A stretch of DNA of 64,000 bases, taken from contig BQMJ01000057.1 in the NCBI GenBank assembly GCA_025991245.1, forward strand, positions 115,069 to 179,068, given 5' to 3'. Positions 10,276-21,161 of the stretch are shown here, piece by piece. The notes under the pieces were generated by a model. That model saw only the letters and a list, made by a program, of their open reading frames with translations. It was not told the origin of the DNA and ran no database searches. Origin of the DNA: Galdieria partita. Lineage: Eukaryota; Rhodophyta; Bangiophyceae; Galdieriales; Galdieriaceae. Position 1 is the stretch's first letter; each line of letters opens with the position of its first letter. A program made the translations under genes and the position numbers.

Positions 10276-11799
10276 ATCCCGACAGTTTTTTCATAAAGAA
10301 GACAGAAAAATCTTTTTAGAGAGAATGTTGGTGGGATCCAAAGTTCATTGAAACAATTTCCAACACAGCAATAAAGAAAATTCGACAAATATTCTTATTC
10401 CTATCCAAAAATTTCATTTGTATCCATATTGTATATGTGAATAATATACGAAGTACATTTATAACTTGGACGATCATTTTATGACTCTCCTCATCATTGA
10501 GTTGCACTAATTTGTGCTTTTGTTGATTCCGTTTCTGCAGTAGAAGACTTGAAAATGATGTCAGTAACTGTATCCTCAATCTCTTCTGCTTATCCATTTA
10601 GTGAAATGATGAACTTTTTCTTACCAGATGACTCCAGACAAGCGGAAGTGAGAGAAGAACATGATGGTTTTGTCTCAGATGTGCGCCATGTTGTATGTCA
10701 TATCAATTTTGTATCTTTATATATTTCCACCTGTGAGCATATATATTCTGCAAAGATTGCATTGAAAGGTGGTCACAAAGGAATTGTCCTATTATGGGTT
10801 GAGAATATTCTTTTACTTTAAATTTTCAGCATTTACACAACTTTTTATGTTTTGGGATTAGTTCTAAAGTGTCCAATTGGAGGTGATTGACAGTGCAACC
10901 TTGTAGAATATGACAAAAGTCACAGAACAAGTTGTATTGGTTCATGTGGAAAGTGCAGAATCTGTCGAAATCAGTAGGCAAAAGTAGAGCTCTTAGAAAG
11001 GCATGCGCAAGGTAGTCTTTTCTTACTTATAAGTTGCTAATAATGTCAGATTTCTGTTTCTCTCAAGTTGATTTCCACTCATGTATTATATGAATATGTC
11101 TTTCTCTTAAGACATATACTGCTTGGAATGGTACATTCTGGCTTGGAAAGCAATGATGAAGCATATAGAACAAAGATGCGAAAGGTTTGGTAGGATATGT
11201 GACTTTGGGTGCTACGAATATATGGAAAGATGTTATTTAAGAAGTTGTGAAATGCATGCAGTTTTTGACTATATCTTTCTTTTAAAGAACAACGCTATGA
11301 GTAAGAGGAATGAATAAATGAATGAGTTGCAGTAGCCATTTGCAAGAAATTGGTTGTATCAAACTTTTTGGACATGAGAACCCTAAGGAACATTGGATAT
11401 TTTCTCATTTTATCTATTTAGCTTGAAAGTGCGTAACAATTCCTTCATGAAACTTTCTCTTTCTTCTTGATTACCAACGATATGTTTTATATCGCTGAAC
11501 AATTGCTCTCTGTATGGAGCGAATTGGATGGGCCTGAACGAAGCTCAGTCATGCAACTCCAAATTCAGTTGTTTCTCTGAAGTCTTGCCTCTTATGATAG
11601 ATATTCGAAACTGTTAGTGATACCAGATCCTGTTATCCTTGGATTTTTGAAAAAGCAATGATAGAAGGAAGCTTCTTGGGTTTCATGGTCTAGAAAGGTA
11701 AAGTATTTGTTGTCCATCAAGACTGGGAGCCCAAGTCGGCGGTGGGAATCTTTGAGATTTCAGACAACGCACGAATGCAATTTGTCAATCTTTGAAAGG
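10276..11799 (+). other. Gene-poor stretch with scattered coding-like remnants
   Basis: No intact gene is supported. Short runs read like protein on the plus strand. One is at about 10910-10985 (TEQVVLVHVESAESVEISR). Another is near 11110-11190 (LLGMVHSGLESNDEAYRTKMRK, followed by a possible GT donor). A third, at about 11475-11660, is two coherent halves (MFYIAEQLLSVWSELDGPER and YSKLLVIPDPVILGFLKKQ) split by an in-frame TGA. They may belong to one decayed multi-exon gene. Open frames at 10316-10597 (minus) and 10549-10821 (plus) overlap on opposite strands and show no motif. Confidence 0.35.
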
Positions 11800-12765
11800 A
11801 TGAAACCTTTCTTCTGTTTTGTTGCTCCTGTTCCAAAGGTGGTCCCAACTAGGGCTTCTTGGGTTTCCAGAGATTTGCTAAAAGGTTCAAAGTATTTTTA
11901 TGTTGAGCGTGTATTTTACTTTGGAGCTTTAACTCGTCAGCGACTCCAACTGCAACGAACTTCTTCAATTTGGAACTGCTCGGCCTTATCCGAAACGGAG
12001 ACTTCGAGTTCTTCGAAAGTGCCGCTAGCACAACCTGTAGTTGTTGTTACTGGTGCTTCAAAGGGAATAGGTCGTGCGATAGCTTTAGAGTTTGCAAAGG
12101 CTGGATGTAAGGTTGTTGTCAATTATTCTAGATCAGTTTCTGCCGCAGAGCAAGTAGTTTCTGAAATCAAAGAGGCTGGTGCGGAATCCTTTTCCATAAA
12201 AGCAGATGTCAGTTCTGCGTCGGAAGTTGAGTCCTTGTTCCAGCAAGTTTCTGAACGTTATAATAGGATAGATATATTGATAAACAATGCAGGTATTACG
12301 CAAGATGGATTATTGTTACGAATGTCCCTTGAGCAATGGAAAAAAGTTATCGATCTCAATCTGACAGGCACTTTTCTCTGCTGCCAACATGCGTCCAAGT
12401 ATATGTTAAAGCAACGCAAGGGAAGGATTATCAACATGGCTTCGATTGTGGGAGAAATAGGTAATGCTGGACAGGTGAACTATGCTGCGTCCAAGGCCGG
12501 AGTCATTGGTCTAACGAGGTCTCTTGCGAAAGAGTTTGCTCCACGAGGTGTGCTGGTGAATGCCATCGCTCCTGGATTCATTGTTTCGGACATGACTAAA
12601 GAACTAGATCAAGACAAAATAAAACAGATAGTTCCTTTGGGAAGACTGGGGACTGTAGAGGAAGTTGCTGGTTTAGTCGCATTTCTTGCTTTACATCCAT
12701 CTGCAGCTTATATCACTGGACATGTTTTTAATATCGATGGAGGTATGGCTATTGGTTCATCCTAG
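11800..12765 (+). CDS. fabG: 3-oxoacyl-[ACP] reductase, plastid form (FabG/KAR, SDR family)
   Basis: An intronless gene of 321 residues from the ATG at 11800; the open frame extends upstream only to non-ATG codons. Residues 1 to ~75 are rich in Ser, Arg and aromatic residues and fit a plastid targeting peptide. The rest is a classical short-chain dehydrogenase: TGASKGIG near 83 (NADPH), NNAG near 161, catalytic Ser near 214, Tyr228 and Lys232 (YAASK), and a C-terminus GHVFNIDGGMA that is near-diagnostic for FabG. It reduces 3-oxoacyl-ACP to 3-hydroxyacyl-ACP with NADPH in type II fatty-acid synthesis, expected in the plastid. Confidence 0.92.
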   Translation: MKPFFCFVAPVPKVVPTRASWVSRDLLKGSKYFYVERVFYFGALTRQRLQLQRTSSIWNCSALSETETSSSSKVPLAQPVVVVTGASKGIGRAIALEFAKAGCKVVVNYSRSVSAAEQVVSEIKEAGAESFSIKADVSSASEVESLFQQVSERYNRIDILINNAGITQDGLLLRMSLEQWKKVIDLNLTGTFLCCQHASKYMLKQRKGRIINMASIVGEIGNAGQVNYAASKAGVIGLTRSLAKEFAPRGVLVNAIAPGFIVSDMTKELDQDKIKQIVPLGRLGTVEEVAGLVAFLALHPSAAYITGHVFNIDGGMAIGSS

Positions 12766-13084
12766 ACTATAAAGTGTTCATTTATATGCTTTTTATCCAA
12801 TAAACAAGTTTTTGTGAAAGATAAATTATCAAAGTTCTTTAAAAAGGCCACGTGTTAAAAAGGCTTTGACAAATAACTTCGAGTCACAAAGTTTGAAAAG
12901 AGAGAGGCTTCATGTCATATTCATTTCATGAACTCATTCGAAATTTTTGAATTCGAAGAATACAACTCTATGGAGAGAAGTGTATTGACTGAGAAACAAA
13001 GGCAAACGAGAATATCACATTGTAAGATTCGATTTAAAAGTTGCCGAATTGGGTCAAATTTGCCCATTCTTAGGATCACTTTGA
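12766..13084. other. Intergenic, no supported gene
   Basis: Spacer between the FabG stop and the P-type ATPase-like gene. A 60-codon frame at 12928-13110 has no motif and overlaps the next gene's start in another frame. Confidence 0.35.
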
Positions 13085-16071
13085 ATGGAGGAGACTTCGT
13101 TCCGCTTTGAAAGTTGTGTTTGTGAAGACGACTTTGAAGGCAAGGGTAACAAAGAACAAGAGTTGGTAAACTTGAATGAAAAACGGTATGTCCTGTTTCG
13201 TACTAGAATCTTGGCTCATGTCTTTCAGGTGTTACTGTGGCGGTCTTACGGAGGAACAGGTAAAGACCCTTCAGGTAAGACAGAGATTATATTTGTTCAA
13301 GGATGTTTGAAAGATGTAGTTTAGAATGTGAGGGAAGTAAACAAGAAGCAACGTCGTATTCATAAGAACGTTGCCGTTCTTTTGTTTCACGCCTTTTGGA
13401 ATTTCACGTCTTGGCTAGTGGAGTTATCTTGCATTTGTTCCATTTCTATTAATAAGTAGGTAGAAAGTAGCCAATTTCTGGTACACTAACTTTTTTCTTT
13501 CCTGTAGGCATCAAGTGGCACCTCCTTCCTGGCAGGAATTCATTATCATTTTTGTAGCTTTTTTGTTGTTGATTGGTTTCTCCTATGTAGCAGAGTTGTT
13601 CTTTGGTAAACTATGGCCAACTATGAACCTAGACTGGTGTATTGACGCTATAAGAAATGCTGGTTGGATATGTGTAGATGAAGAAACCTTGGTAGGTAGT
13701 TTGCTCCTCTCGTCCTTTTTTTAGTTTTTACTTTGTTAGGTGCCTGGGGATGTGATTTGTCTTAGGAAAGGGGATATTTTCCCAGCAGAGATTCTTGTTT
13801 TGCGCTCAAAGAACGCCATCTTGTGCAACATATTGGCAGACCGGAGGGTGGAGATATTTACTACCTCAAGTCATCGCCATATTGCAACAGGAACTATTGT
13901 TCTCTCTGGTGAAGTTACAGGTTGTATTTCATCACTCCCAGTGAAGGAGGATAAAGGAGATCACACTGACAGTTTTCATTGTGATTTGAATGGCTTCCAT
14001 TCTGTCACAAGTTCCTTGTTTGTTCCTCTTGAAGTTTCTCTGTTGTGTTTTGCTGCAATATTTGCAGTGCTGGAAATCATTATCATGTTTTCTGTGCAAC
14101 ATCGAACTCACGAGACAGTTGTTTTAGACGTTCTTATTCTATTAGTTATCGGAACACCTTGGTACCTATTCTTCTTTGTAGCAATTGCGGTAATCTTCTG
14201 TGCTTATCAATTTTCTACTTGCAATGCTCCAGTTGTCAAAAGAGTTTCCAGCATTGTGGAGTTGAGTAATATAGACAAGATTCTCTTTGGAATTGAACGA
14301 ATCTTAACTTGTGACAATCCGCCTTATGTTGAATCAGAAGTTTTTACAATGGAACCGTACACTAAGGAACAAGTTCTCAGCGTATATCGGAAAACAGTTT
14401 ATCCAGAAACAGTCACCGAAGAAGGTTGGAATGTTGTTTTGTATAACTTGTTTCATCTTTACTAACTTCCATTGTAAAAGATGGATGTCGTATTGTATTG
14501 TGTGAGCGACCGGGATATCAAAACATTATCATAACGGATGTATCTGGACACCAATATTCCTATTTTGTTGGACACGTTTCAGCTATTCTGTCATTGTGTG
14601 CATTATCGGAAGCAGAGAAGGCTTTTATAGAAAGTGGTATGAAAAGGTTGGCTGAAAGACGATTGTATCCCTATGCTGTTGCCGAAAGGAGGAACTTTGG
14701 TCAAGAAACTCCTTCAAGTTCGCATATAGAAGGTGACTTTGTTTCACCACTTGACGTTCCAAAGAATCATTTATTAGTTTTTATGGGATTGGTTCCTCTC
14801 GATTACTGTCCTAGCGAAGAATCAAAACGTCTCGTGGAATCTTTGAAATCCTTGAACATTTCTGTAATGGTGACTGGATATTCACAAAGGTATCTTTTGG
14901 AGAAGATGTGCGATGACTTTGGACTGGAAAGCAATGAAGCAATATTTGATGCCCCTTTGTACCCGTCAAATGCATTGTTGAATGCAGACTCGCTTGAAAG
15001 TATGTCAAATGATGAATCAGATATTCAAGCAGCTGTACATGATGAGGTTAGTCGACATTTTTGTGATGTAATATAAAGGAACTAATGAGTCCGTAGTTGA
15101 TGGAGTCGTTGGATGCTCCAACCTTGAAACGTACTGCTGTCGTTTGCTGTACTTACGATCATATTCTATTGACGTCAAGAGGAACATTGAGTATTTCGCA
15201 TCCCAAGGCTGTGGCAGCAGTAAAGTTGACGTCACAGGTTCTGGCAAAGGAGAATAATGATGTTCAGCTTCCTTGGCTTATTTCTCTGTGTCGATATACC
15301 ACAAAGTTGATCAAGGATTACTCTCAAGCAGCATGTATTTTTGCGGCGTATTTTTCTATCATGTCCGCTATCTTGACTTACGGCTGGGCCTTTGATTATT
15401 CATTATTTGTTGCAGTGATCGTTTTGTTTTGTTTTCTGGGTGAGACATTGTGCATTTGTGGTGTTGAAATTTGGAGTTTGTATAAGCAAGGGAATGTAAC
15501 GGATAGAATTCCGAAACCAGTTGCTCTAGACTTTTATGACTTGTTCTTAAGGTCCATTTTATTGGGGCTTTACGGTGCCTTGTCCAGTATCATTTTCTAT
15601 TTTCTCATTCATAATACAAATGTTTGGAGCGACTCGTTTCATCTATCTTCACTTTCGTTACCACAGGTCGACTCTGTGGCTTACGTTTTTCACAGAAATC
15701 AACAAAAGTCAGCGATGTTAATACAGTCAGGTGTTTTTTCGCTATCTTTGGTATATTTCATTAGGACCGATATTTGGAAAGTTTCATATGGATATCTTTC
15801 GTTGTTGTTGGGTGTTTTATTTGTATTGCCGGTCACTTTTATTGGTGTGTATGCCAACTGGTCGTTTGCTCATATTGCTTCTGTTGGATGGGCTTGGTTC
15901 CTGGCTATTTTCATTTATGACATTATTTGGTTGATTCCGTTTGAATTATGGAAACGAATTAGTTATCGTTTAAGCAAATATAGAGGACTAGAAAATGTAG
16001 TGAATTGGGTCTATATGCAATGGCAGAATGGAAAGCAAAGGCTCAACCTTCTTATTCAACGTCTCGAATAG
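13085..16071 (+). CDS. P3A-type ATPase-like protein lacking the catalytic motifs (pseudo-P-type ATPase)
   Basis: Seven exons (13085-13185, 13229-13274, 13346-13455, 13508-13691, 13740-14424, 14481-15046, 15097-16071) sum to 2,667 nt, an open 888-residue protein. The fold follows plasma-membrane H+-ATPases: GLTEEQ near the N-terminus, TM1 (LLFHAFWNFTSWLVEL), VPGDVICLRKGDIFPAE of the actuator domain, VVKRVSSIVELSNID before the phosphorylation site, GLVPLDYCPSEESK, a DAPTLKR relic of the hinge motif, and a long C-terminal TM block. The catalytic residues are gone: the phosphorylated Asp segment reads FGIERILT instead of SDKTGTLT, TGES is absent, TGDQ is TGYS, and DGVNDAP is MESLDAP. ATP-driven pumping looks impossible. 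The intact frame suggests a retained non-catalytic role. The stop is 41 bp before arsB. Confidence 0.8.
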
Positions 16072-16112
16072 TCCATTGTTGAGATTCTTGAATTTGTTTC
16101 AGTAAAGGACCG

Positions 16113-17477
16113 ATGGTATCTACAACCATCTCAGAGTTTACTGGTGATACTGATTATGTTGCTGCTTTAGTTATTTTTCTTTGTACTTTGGTCCTTGTTA
16201 TATGGCAACCTGGTGGTCTTGGAATAGGGTTTAGCTCGTTGGGTGGCGCCCTTGTGGCGTTGTTTACGGGTGTCATCTCACCTTCCAATATTCCAACTGT
16301 GTTCTTTATCGTTTGGGATGCGACGCTGACTTTTGTTTCATTGATTATTATTTCACTCTTGCTGGATGAAAGCGGCTTTTTTCACTGGGCAGCTATTCTA
16401 CTTGCTCAATTGGCCAAAGGGCACACATTGATTCTATTTCCTCTCATCATCTTACTGGGAGCAGTGGTTTCCGCTTTTTTTGCAAATGATGGAACAGCAC
16501 TTATTTTAACACCCATTGTAGTAAAAATGTTGCAGAGTCTTCAATTCGATAAGAAAGCCACTCGTGCTTGGGTAATGTCAGTTGGTTTCATTGCAGACAC
16601 TGCAAGTTTGCCTCTTATTATTAGTAATCTAGTGAACATCGTCAGTGCATCCTATTTTTCAATTAGTTTTCCTCGCTATGCTTCAGTCATGATTCTAGTG
16701 GATATCGTTACAGTTTTGGCATCCTTGTCGGTTTTATCAATTTACTTTTTTCGATATCTACCTCGCTATTATGATATTACCATATTGCCCAAAGCCTACT
16801 CCACTGTAAGAGACAAGATAGTTTTTGCCTTGGTGTTTCCAGTCTTATTGTTGATTGTTATTGCAGACTTTGTTACTACTCTTTATGGTGTCCCTGTGGG
16901 TGCAATCACAGCGTTGGGTGCAGTAATACTGTTCTTAGCTGCATCGAGGTTCTATCAAGGAGGGCGTGGAAGAGTAATCAACTTGAAAAAAGTCCTTTTC
17001 AATGCTCCATGGCAAATTGTATTGTTCAGTTTAGGAATGTATTTGGTCGTCTTTGGGTTGAGAAACGCTGGAATAACGTATCAGATATCACGTTTGCTGA
17101 ACAAGTTTACACCACATGGTTTGGTTGTTACTAGCCTAGGAACTGGTTTCGTGGCAGCTATTGTATCGGCTATTACAAATAATATGCCAAGTGTTTTGTT
17201 GATTGCACTTTCTATCCACGAAACTAGAAATTATCACGGTACACTTATCTATCAGGCAATGATATATGGCAATATTATTGGTTGTGATTTGGGTCCGAAA
17301 TTTACTCCTATTGGAAGCTTAGCTACTTTATTGTGGTTGCATGTTTTGTCAACTTATGGAATTTATATCAGTTGGTTGGAATATTGTCAGACGTATATAT
17401 TATTGACCATTCCTGTTTTGGTTGCATCAACGTGTACTTTGGCTGGTTGGTTGAAAGTAGTTGGCATATCTGCCTAG
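16113..17477 (+). CDS. arsB: ArsB arsenite efflux permease
   Basis: An intronless 454-residue membrane protein that matches bacterial ArsB over its full length. Signatures are WQPGGLGIGFSSLGGALVAL near residue 30, WDATLTFVSLIIISLLLDE near 68, AFFANDGTALILTPIVVKML near 127, and GFIADTASLPLIISNLVNIV near 155. A second-half repeat has TNNMPSVLLIAL and GNIIGCDLGPKFTPIGSLATLLW. About 12 hydrophobic segments are visible. ArsB exports As(III) or Sb(III) using the proton gradient. Absence of introns amid intron-rich genes, and the close bacterial likeness, fit horizontal acquisition, known for this family in Galdieria (established); that this copy was so acquired is inference. The ATG at 16113 is preceded by only 41 bp of spacer. 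Confidence 0.95.
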   Translation: MVSTTISEFTGDTDYVAALVIFLCTLVLVIWQPGGLGIGFSSLGGALVALFTGVISPSNIPTVFFIVWDATLTFVSLIIISLLLDESGFFHWAAILLAQLAKGHTLILFPLIILLGAVVSAFFANDGTALILTPIVVKMLQSLQFDKKATRAWVMSVGFIADTASLPLIISNLVNIVSASYFSISFPRYASVMILVDIVTVLASLSVLSIYFFRYLPRYYDITILPKAYSTVRDKIVFALVFPVLLLIVIADFVTTLYGVPVGAITALGAVILFLAASRFYQGGRGRVINLKKVLFNAPWQIVLFSLGMYLVVFGLRNAGITYQISRLLNKFTPHGLVVTSLGTGFVAAIVSAITNNMPSVLLIALSIHETRNYHGTLIYQAMIYGNIIGCDLGPKFTPIGSLATLLWLHVLSTYGIYISWLEYCQTYILLTIPVLVASTCTLAGWLKVVGISA

Positions 17478-17611
17478 TTGAAGACATACTTTTTATATTT
17501 GCCACAAGGGGATGATAAGGTTTCATACCAAGATGCAATTCTATTAAAATATAGTATTGGAAAAGTGCTCTGTTGTGTCGACATTTGCCATCCAAAAACC
17601 TTATCATACTT

Positions 17612-18919
17612 TTACATGAATGATGGTCGAATGAAGGAATAGCCTTGCTGTAGCAAAGCAGTTTGTAGAGCAACCAGCAAAGTTTTCACTACCTCTGTTC
17701 TGCTATTATAACCCATTAAACCCACACGCCACACTTTACCCTCCAGTTCACCTAAACCGTTGCCTATCTCTATCCCAAAATTCTGAAGCATATAAGATGT
17801 CACAGCAGTTGCTTGAATTCCCTAATAGAAACTCTGTCATTCCAATATGAGGAAGCCACATAGTCAACAACCAACCTTTGGTACTTGAATAGTAGTTAAG
17901 GTAGGAAGACGGTGCTGCTGTGGTACTAAACATTCCAAACCCAATTCTGCTAAACCTTTCCATAATAGCAACGCATTTCTTTCATGTCGAAGCCAACGTT
18001 GTTCCAATCCTTCTTCGGCAACTAAAGCAAGAGCTTCTCTTAACCCATAACACATATTGATAGGTGCTGTGTGATGATAGGAACGGCTGCCATTCTTATT
18101 CAAGTACGACGCTATTAAGTTCATATCTAAATACCAGTTCTTCACTTTACAACGCCTCTTGCGCAACTTGTCTAAAGCTCTTGGGCCAAAAGTTAAGGGT
18201 GCTATACCAGGAGGACAACTTAAGCACTTTTGACTCCCAGCATATGCAGCATCCACATTCCATTGATCAATATGTAATGGTACACCAGAAATGGATGTTA
18301 CTGTATCTGCTACAAGCAAGCAATCATAGTGGTGACATATATCTGCGGCTTCCTTCAACGGTTGACAAGCACCAGTCGATGTTTCGGCGTGAATGAGAGC
18401 AAGAACTTTTGGCCTATGCTTTCTTATGTGTTCTTCCAAGACCTCAGCAGAAAATATTTGACCCCAAGGCACTTGCAAGGAAACTACGGAGGCACCATAA
18501 CGATGTCCCATTTCCACCAATCGATGTCCAAAGTAACCGTTGCAACCCACGAGAAACTTGTCTCCAGGCTCTAACAAGTTACAAACACAAGCTTCCATTG
18601 CAGCTGATCCAGTACCAGAGACAGGTATAGTGAATTCATTGTTAGTTTGCCAAGTATATCGCAAAAGTGTCTATCCATTAGAAAGCAATATCAGATATTA
18701 TAGTCAAAAATGGATATACAGTACCTTTGTTTCCTCCATGATGTGAAGAAAAGCGGAATCCAAGTGCCCAATCTCCTGCATCGAGAGTGCCTTCAACACT
18801 CTAGGATGTGGATTGCAAGGACCTGGACCACATAAGAGACGAGAAGGAGGGTCTAAGGGTTCAAATAAAGGAGGTTTCTCAATGACTAGTTTGGCTTGTT
18901 TCAAAGTACTTGTCTGCAT
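17612..18919 (-). CDS. Alanine/serine-glyoxylate aminotransferase (class V, PLP)
   Basis: Three exons (18919-18725, 18670-17876, 17821-17612) with two 54-nt introns give about 399 residues, close to the usual length. Motifs: LLCGPGPCNPHPRVLKAL near residue 28, VSGTGSAAMEA near 82 (PLP phosphate), LIHAETSTGACQPL near 157, VADTVTSISGVPL near 185 (PLP-binding Asp), and GSQKCLSCPPG with the Schiff-base Lys at about 213. The tail is GIEIGNGLGELEGKVWRVGLMG, as in AGT. It transfers an amino group to glyoxylate, forming glycine, and serves photorespiration, in peroxisome or mitochondrion. The last residues (SFM) are not a clear SKL peroxisome signal. Alanine versus serine as donor cannot be settled here. 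Confidence 0.9.
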
Positions 18920-19293
18920 TTGAACAACACTGAAGTGAATTCAGTTTTGAAGCAATTGTGGAGCAACAATGAATGGATAAGACGCAATCTCCGTTTCAAG
19001 TGGGAAAAGGCTTTGTTCCATTTCAACAATGCCTATTGGACGAACGCTGTTTTACGGAAATGAATTGTATGATTTTCAGCTGAATAGCAATTATGAAAGT
19101 GACATTATACGTTGGAAGAAGCATATATTGGATGTATGAGTTGCGATAATAAAAGCATGAGCATAGTATTCTTGGTTATCCGTTTATTGCAATATTGTGA
19201 TGATAGGACAATGAAATGCAATAGGCCTATAAAGAGAAAACGCAAGTCTTACAAAATGTAAATCACTTTCCAATGCCTTTCTGAAGTTTCCAA
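18920..19293. other. Divergent intergenic region
   Basis: AT-rich spacer between two divergently read starts. No repeat or ORF of note; presumably promoters of both genes. Confidence 0.35.
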
Positions 19294-20520
19294 ATGGATT
19301 CTTTTTCACCATTCCCAGTGGATTTGCATCAACAATACTTGTTCAAGGCACAAAATGTAACTTTTGTCCTTTTTAGCTAGGAAAAGTTTAACTAGCTTAG
19401 TAGGATACAAAATCTTGGGAGTATTTCCTAACAGCACACAAACGAATAAGTGGGGCTTATTGGACACTGACTTCTATCGACTTGTTGCATGGCTTGGAAA
19501 AGACTGACGAAAATGCTATCGTTTCTTGGATATTGAGTTGCCAGCACGAATCAGGTAATAATTTTCAAAGTTCTTTTTCAATAATTCAAAACCAAGTTAC
19601 AAGGCGGTTTTGGAGGAAACGTGGATCAGGATCCCAACTTATTGTCAACTTTAAGTGCTGTACAGTGCCTTGCACTATATCGTCGTTTACACGAATTGAA
19701 TCAGGAAAAGATTGTCTCTTGTAAGTTGAACACATTCATTTCAATCCTATTGAGAATTCTTCAAGATGTGGCTAGTCTTCAACTTTCTGATGGTTCGTTT
19801 ATGGGTGACATTTGGGGAGAAGTGGACAGTCGCTTTACTTATGCCGCTATTTTATGTTTGAGCATTCTACAGCGTTTGGATGCTGTTCGTGTCGATAAAG
19901 CTGTTGAGTTTATATTATCTTGCTTGAACTTTGATGGTGGTTTTGGTTGTATTCCAGGTGCTGAGTCACACAGTGGCCAAGGCATGGTATCTTCGTCAAT
20001 TTCGTGTGTTTATACTAATCGTGGACCCTAGTATTCTGTTGTATTGGAACTCTATATTTAACAGATTCGCTTCATCGAATTGATCAGGAACTCACTGGAT
20101 GGTGGCTGGCAGAGAGACAGTTGAAGAATGGAGGCTTAAATGGCCGTCCGGATAAAAAGGCAGATGTAAGATACTTTATAGTTTATTTGCATTTTAAAAA
20201 TACGTTATAAAGGTTTGTTATTCTTGGTGGGTACTTTCTTCGCTTGTAATGTTAAACAAGCTAGATTGGATTGATTCATCCAAGCTTATTGAGTTTATTC
20301 TCCGTAGTCAGGTAATGCGCCTTGTAAAAGAAGTTTGTTTTTCCTTACCAGCAGTATAAAGGATTTGGAAAATGGAGGTATAGCAGACTATCCAGGCGAT
20401 CGTTCGGATGTCTTTCATACCTTTTTTGGGCTTGCTGGGCTTTCCTTACTTGGTTGTCCTCAGCTAAAGAAAATTCATCCAGCGTATGCTTTACCAGTAG
20501 AAATCATTTCTCGAGAGTGA
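19294..20520 (+). CDS. Rab geranylgeranyltransferase (GGTase-II) beta subunit
   Basis: Seven exons (19294-19356, 19404-19554, 19604-19720, 19766-19981, 20032-20165, 20213-20311, 20362-20520) sum to 939 nt, 312 residues. Prenyltransferase alpha/alpha-barrel repeats are clear: [57 protein letters not shown] (the GDxWGExDTRF block that sets the Rab-type subunit apart), [52 protein letters not shown] (Zn-site Asp/Cys) and [19 protein letters not shown] (Zn-site His). It adds geranylgeranyl groups to Rab C-termini with the alpha subunit and Rab escort protein. The fourth intron (19982-20031) appears to use a GC donor; no GT site there keeps the conserved frame. Confidence 0.9.
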
Positions 20521-21161
20521 TGACATCTATACATGTGTCATGTTTTCATCAATAGGAAGAGTCCGTTTTTCACAAAGTCACAATATATGTTTGTGTTCGA
20601 TCAAGAAGATTCCATAAGAAGAGCATTTAGAATAATTAGATAAAATGGAGTATCTTGATAGTCTACAGAATTTCCACGTTATCTAACAACACGTTTGCCC
20701 CTCTCTCTCTTTTGGACAGAATAAATCCAAATATTGGTTACTGTTTCTGAAATTTGTGAAAGGCAGTCAAATATGTTGAGCCATCGTCGATTGTCTCTTC
20801 AACTCGTTCCTACGAATTGCATACAAAAGTTCGTTTCTATCGATCAATTCCGGTGTTTGAATTTTAAAAGGATTGTTTCTTGGTACATAGTACTTTTGAT
20901 AAACGTTATCGTCAGCATTGTCGACGTTCCATCATTTTGAACTGGACATTTTCAATCTTTCTGAAACATATCCATCGGAAGACAATTGAAATGTTTATAA
21001 AATATACAATGGCTTGATAAATTTTTTAAATGCTTCGATATGAGTACTATAGTGCTACATCACATTACCAAAGGTAGAAAGGAAACAAAAAGTATTCTTT
21101 ATTGGAGACTATCAAACTACCCACAAAACAAATATTCACGAATAAAAGCTATCGAAAGTGT
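20521..21161. other. Intergenic between convergent genes, no supported gene
   Basis: Convergent 3' ends meet here. A plus-strand open frame from an ATG at about 20773 to 20940 (MLSHRRLSLQLVPTNCIQKF...) has a basic start and a hydrophobic end but no recognised domain. No other structure seen. Confidence 0.3.

Noticed and set aside
12766-13084. Ribosome-binding sites, operon terminators or tRNA genes
   Set aside because: The genome is eukaryotic and intron-bearing, so bacterial signals do not apply. No cloverleaf or A/B-box pair was found by eye anywhere in the window.
15047-15110. A frameshift within the DGVNDAP-like motif (frame reading VVDGVVGCSN)
   Set aside because: An intron from 15047 to 15096 joins the exons in phase and gives MESLDAPTLKR, so no frameshift is needed.
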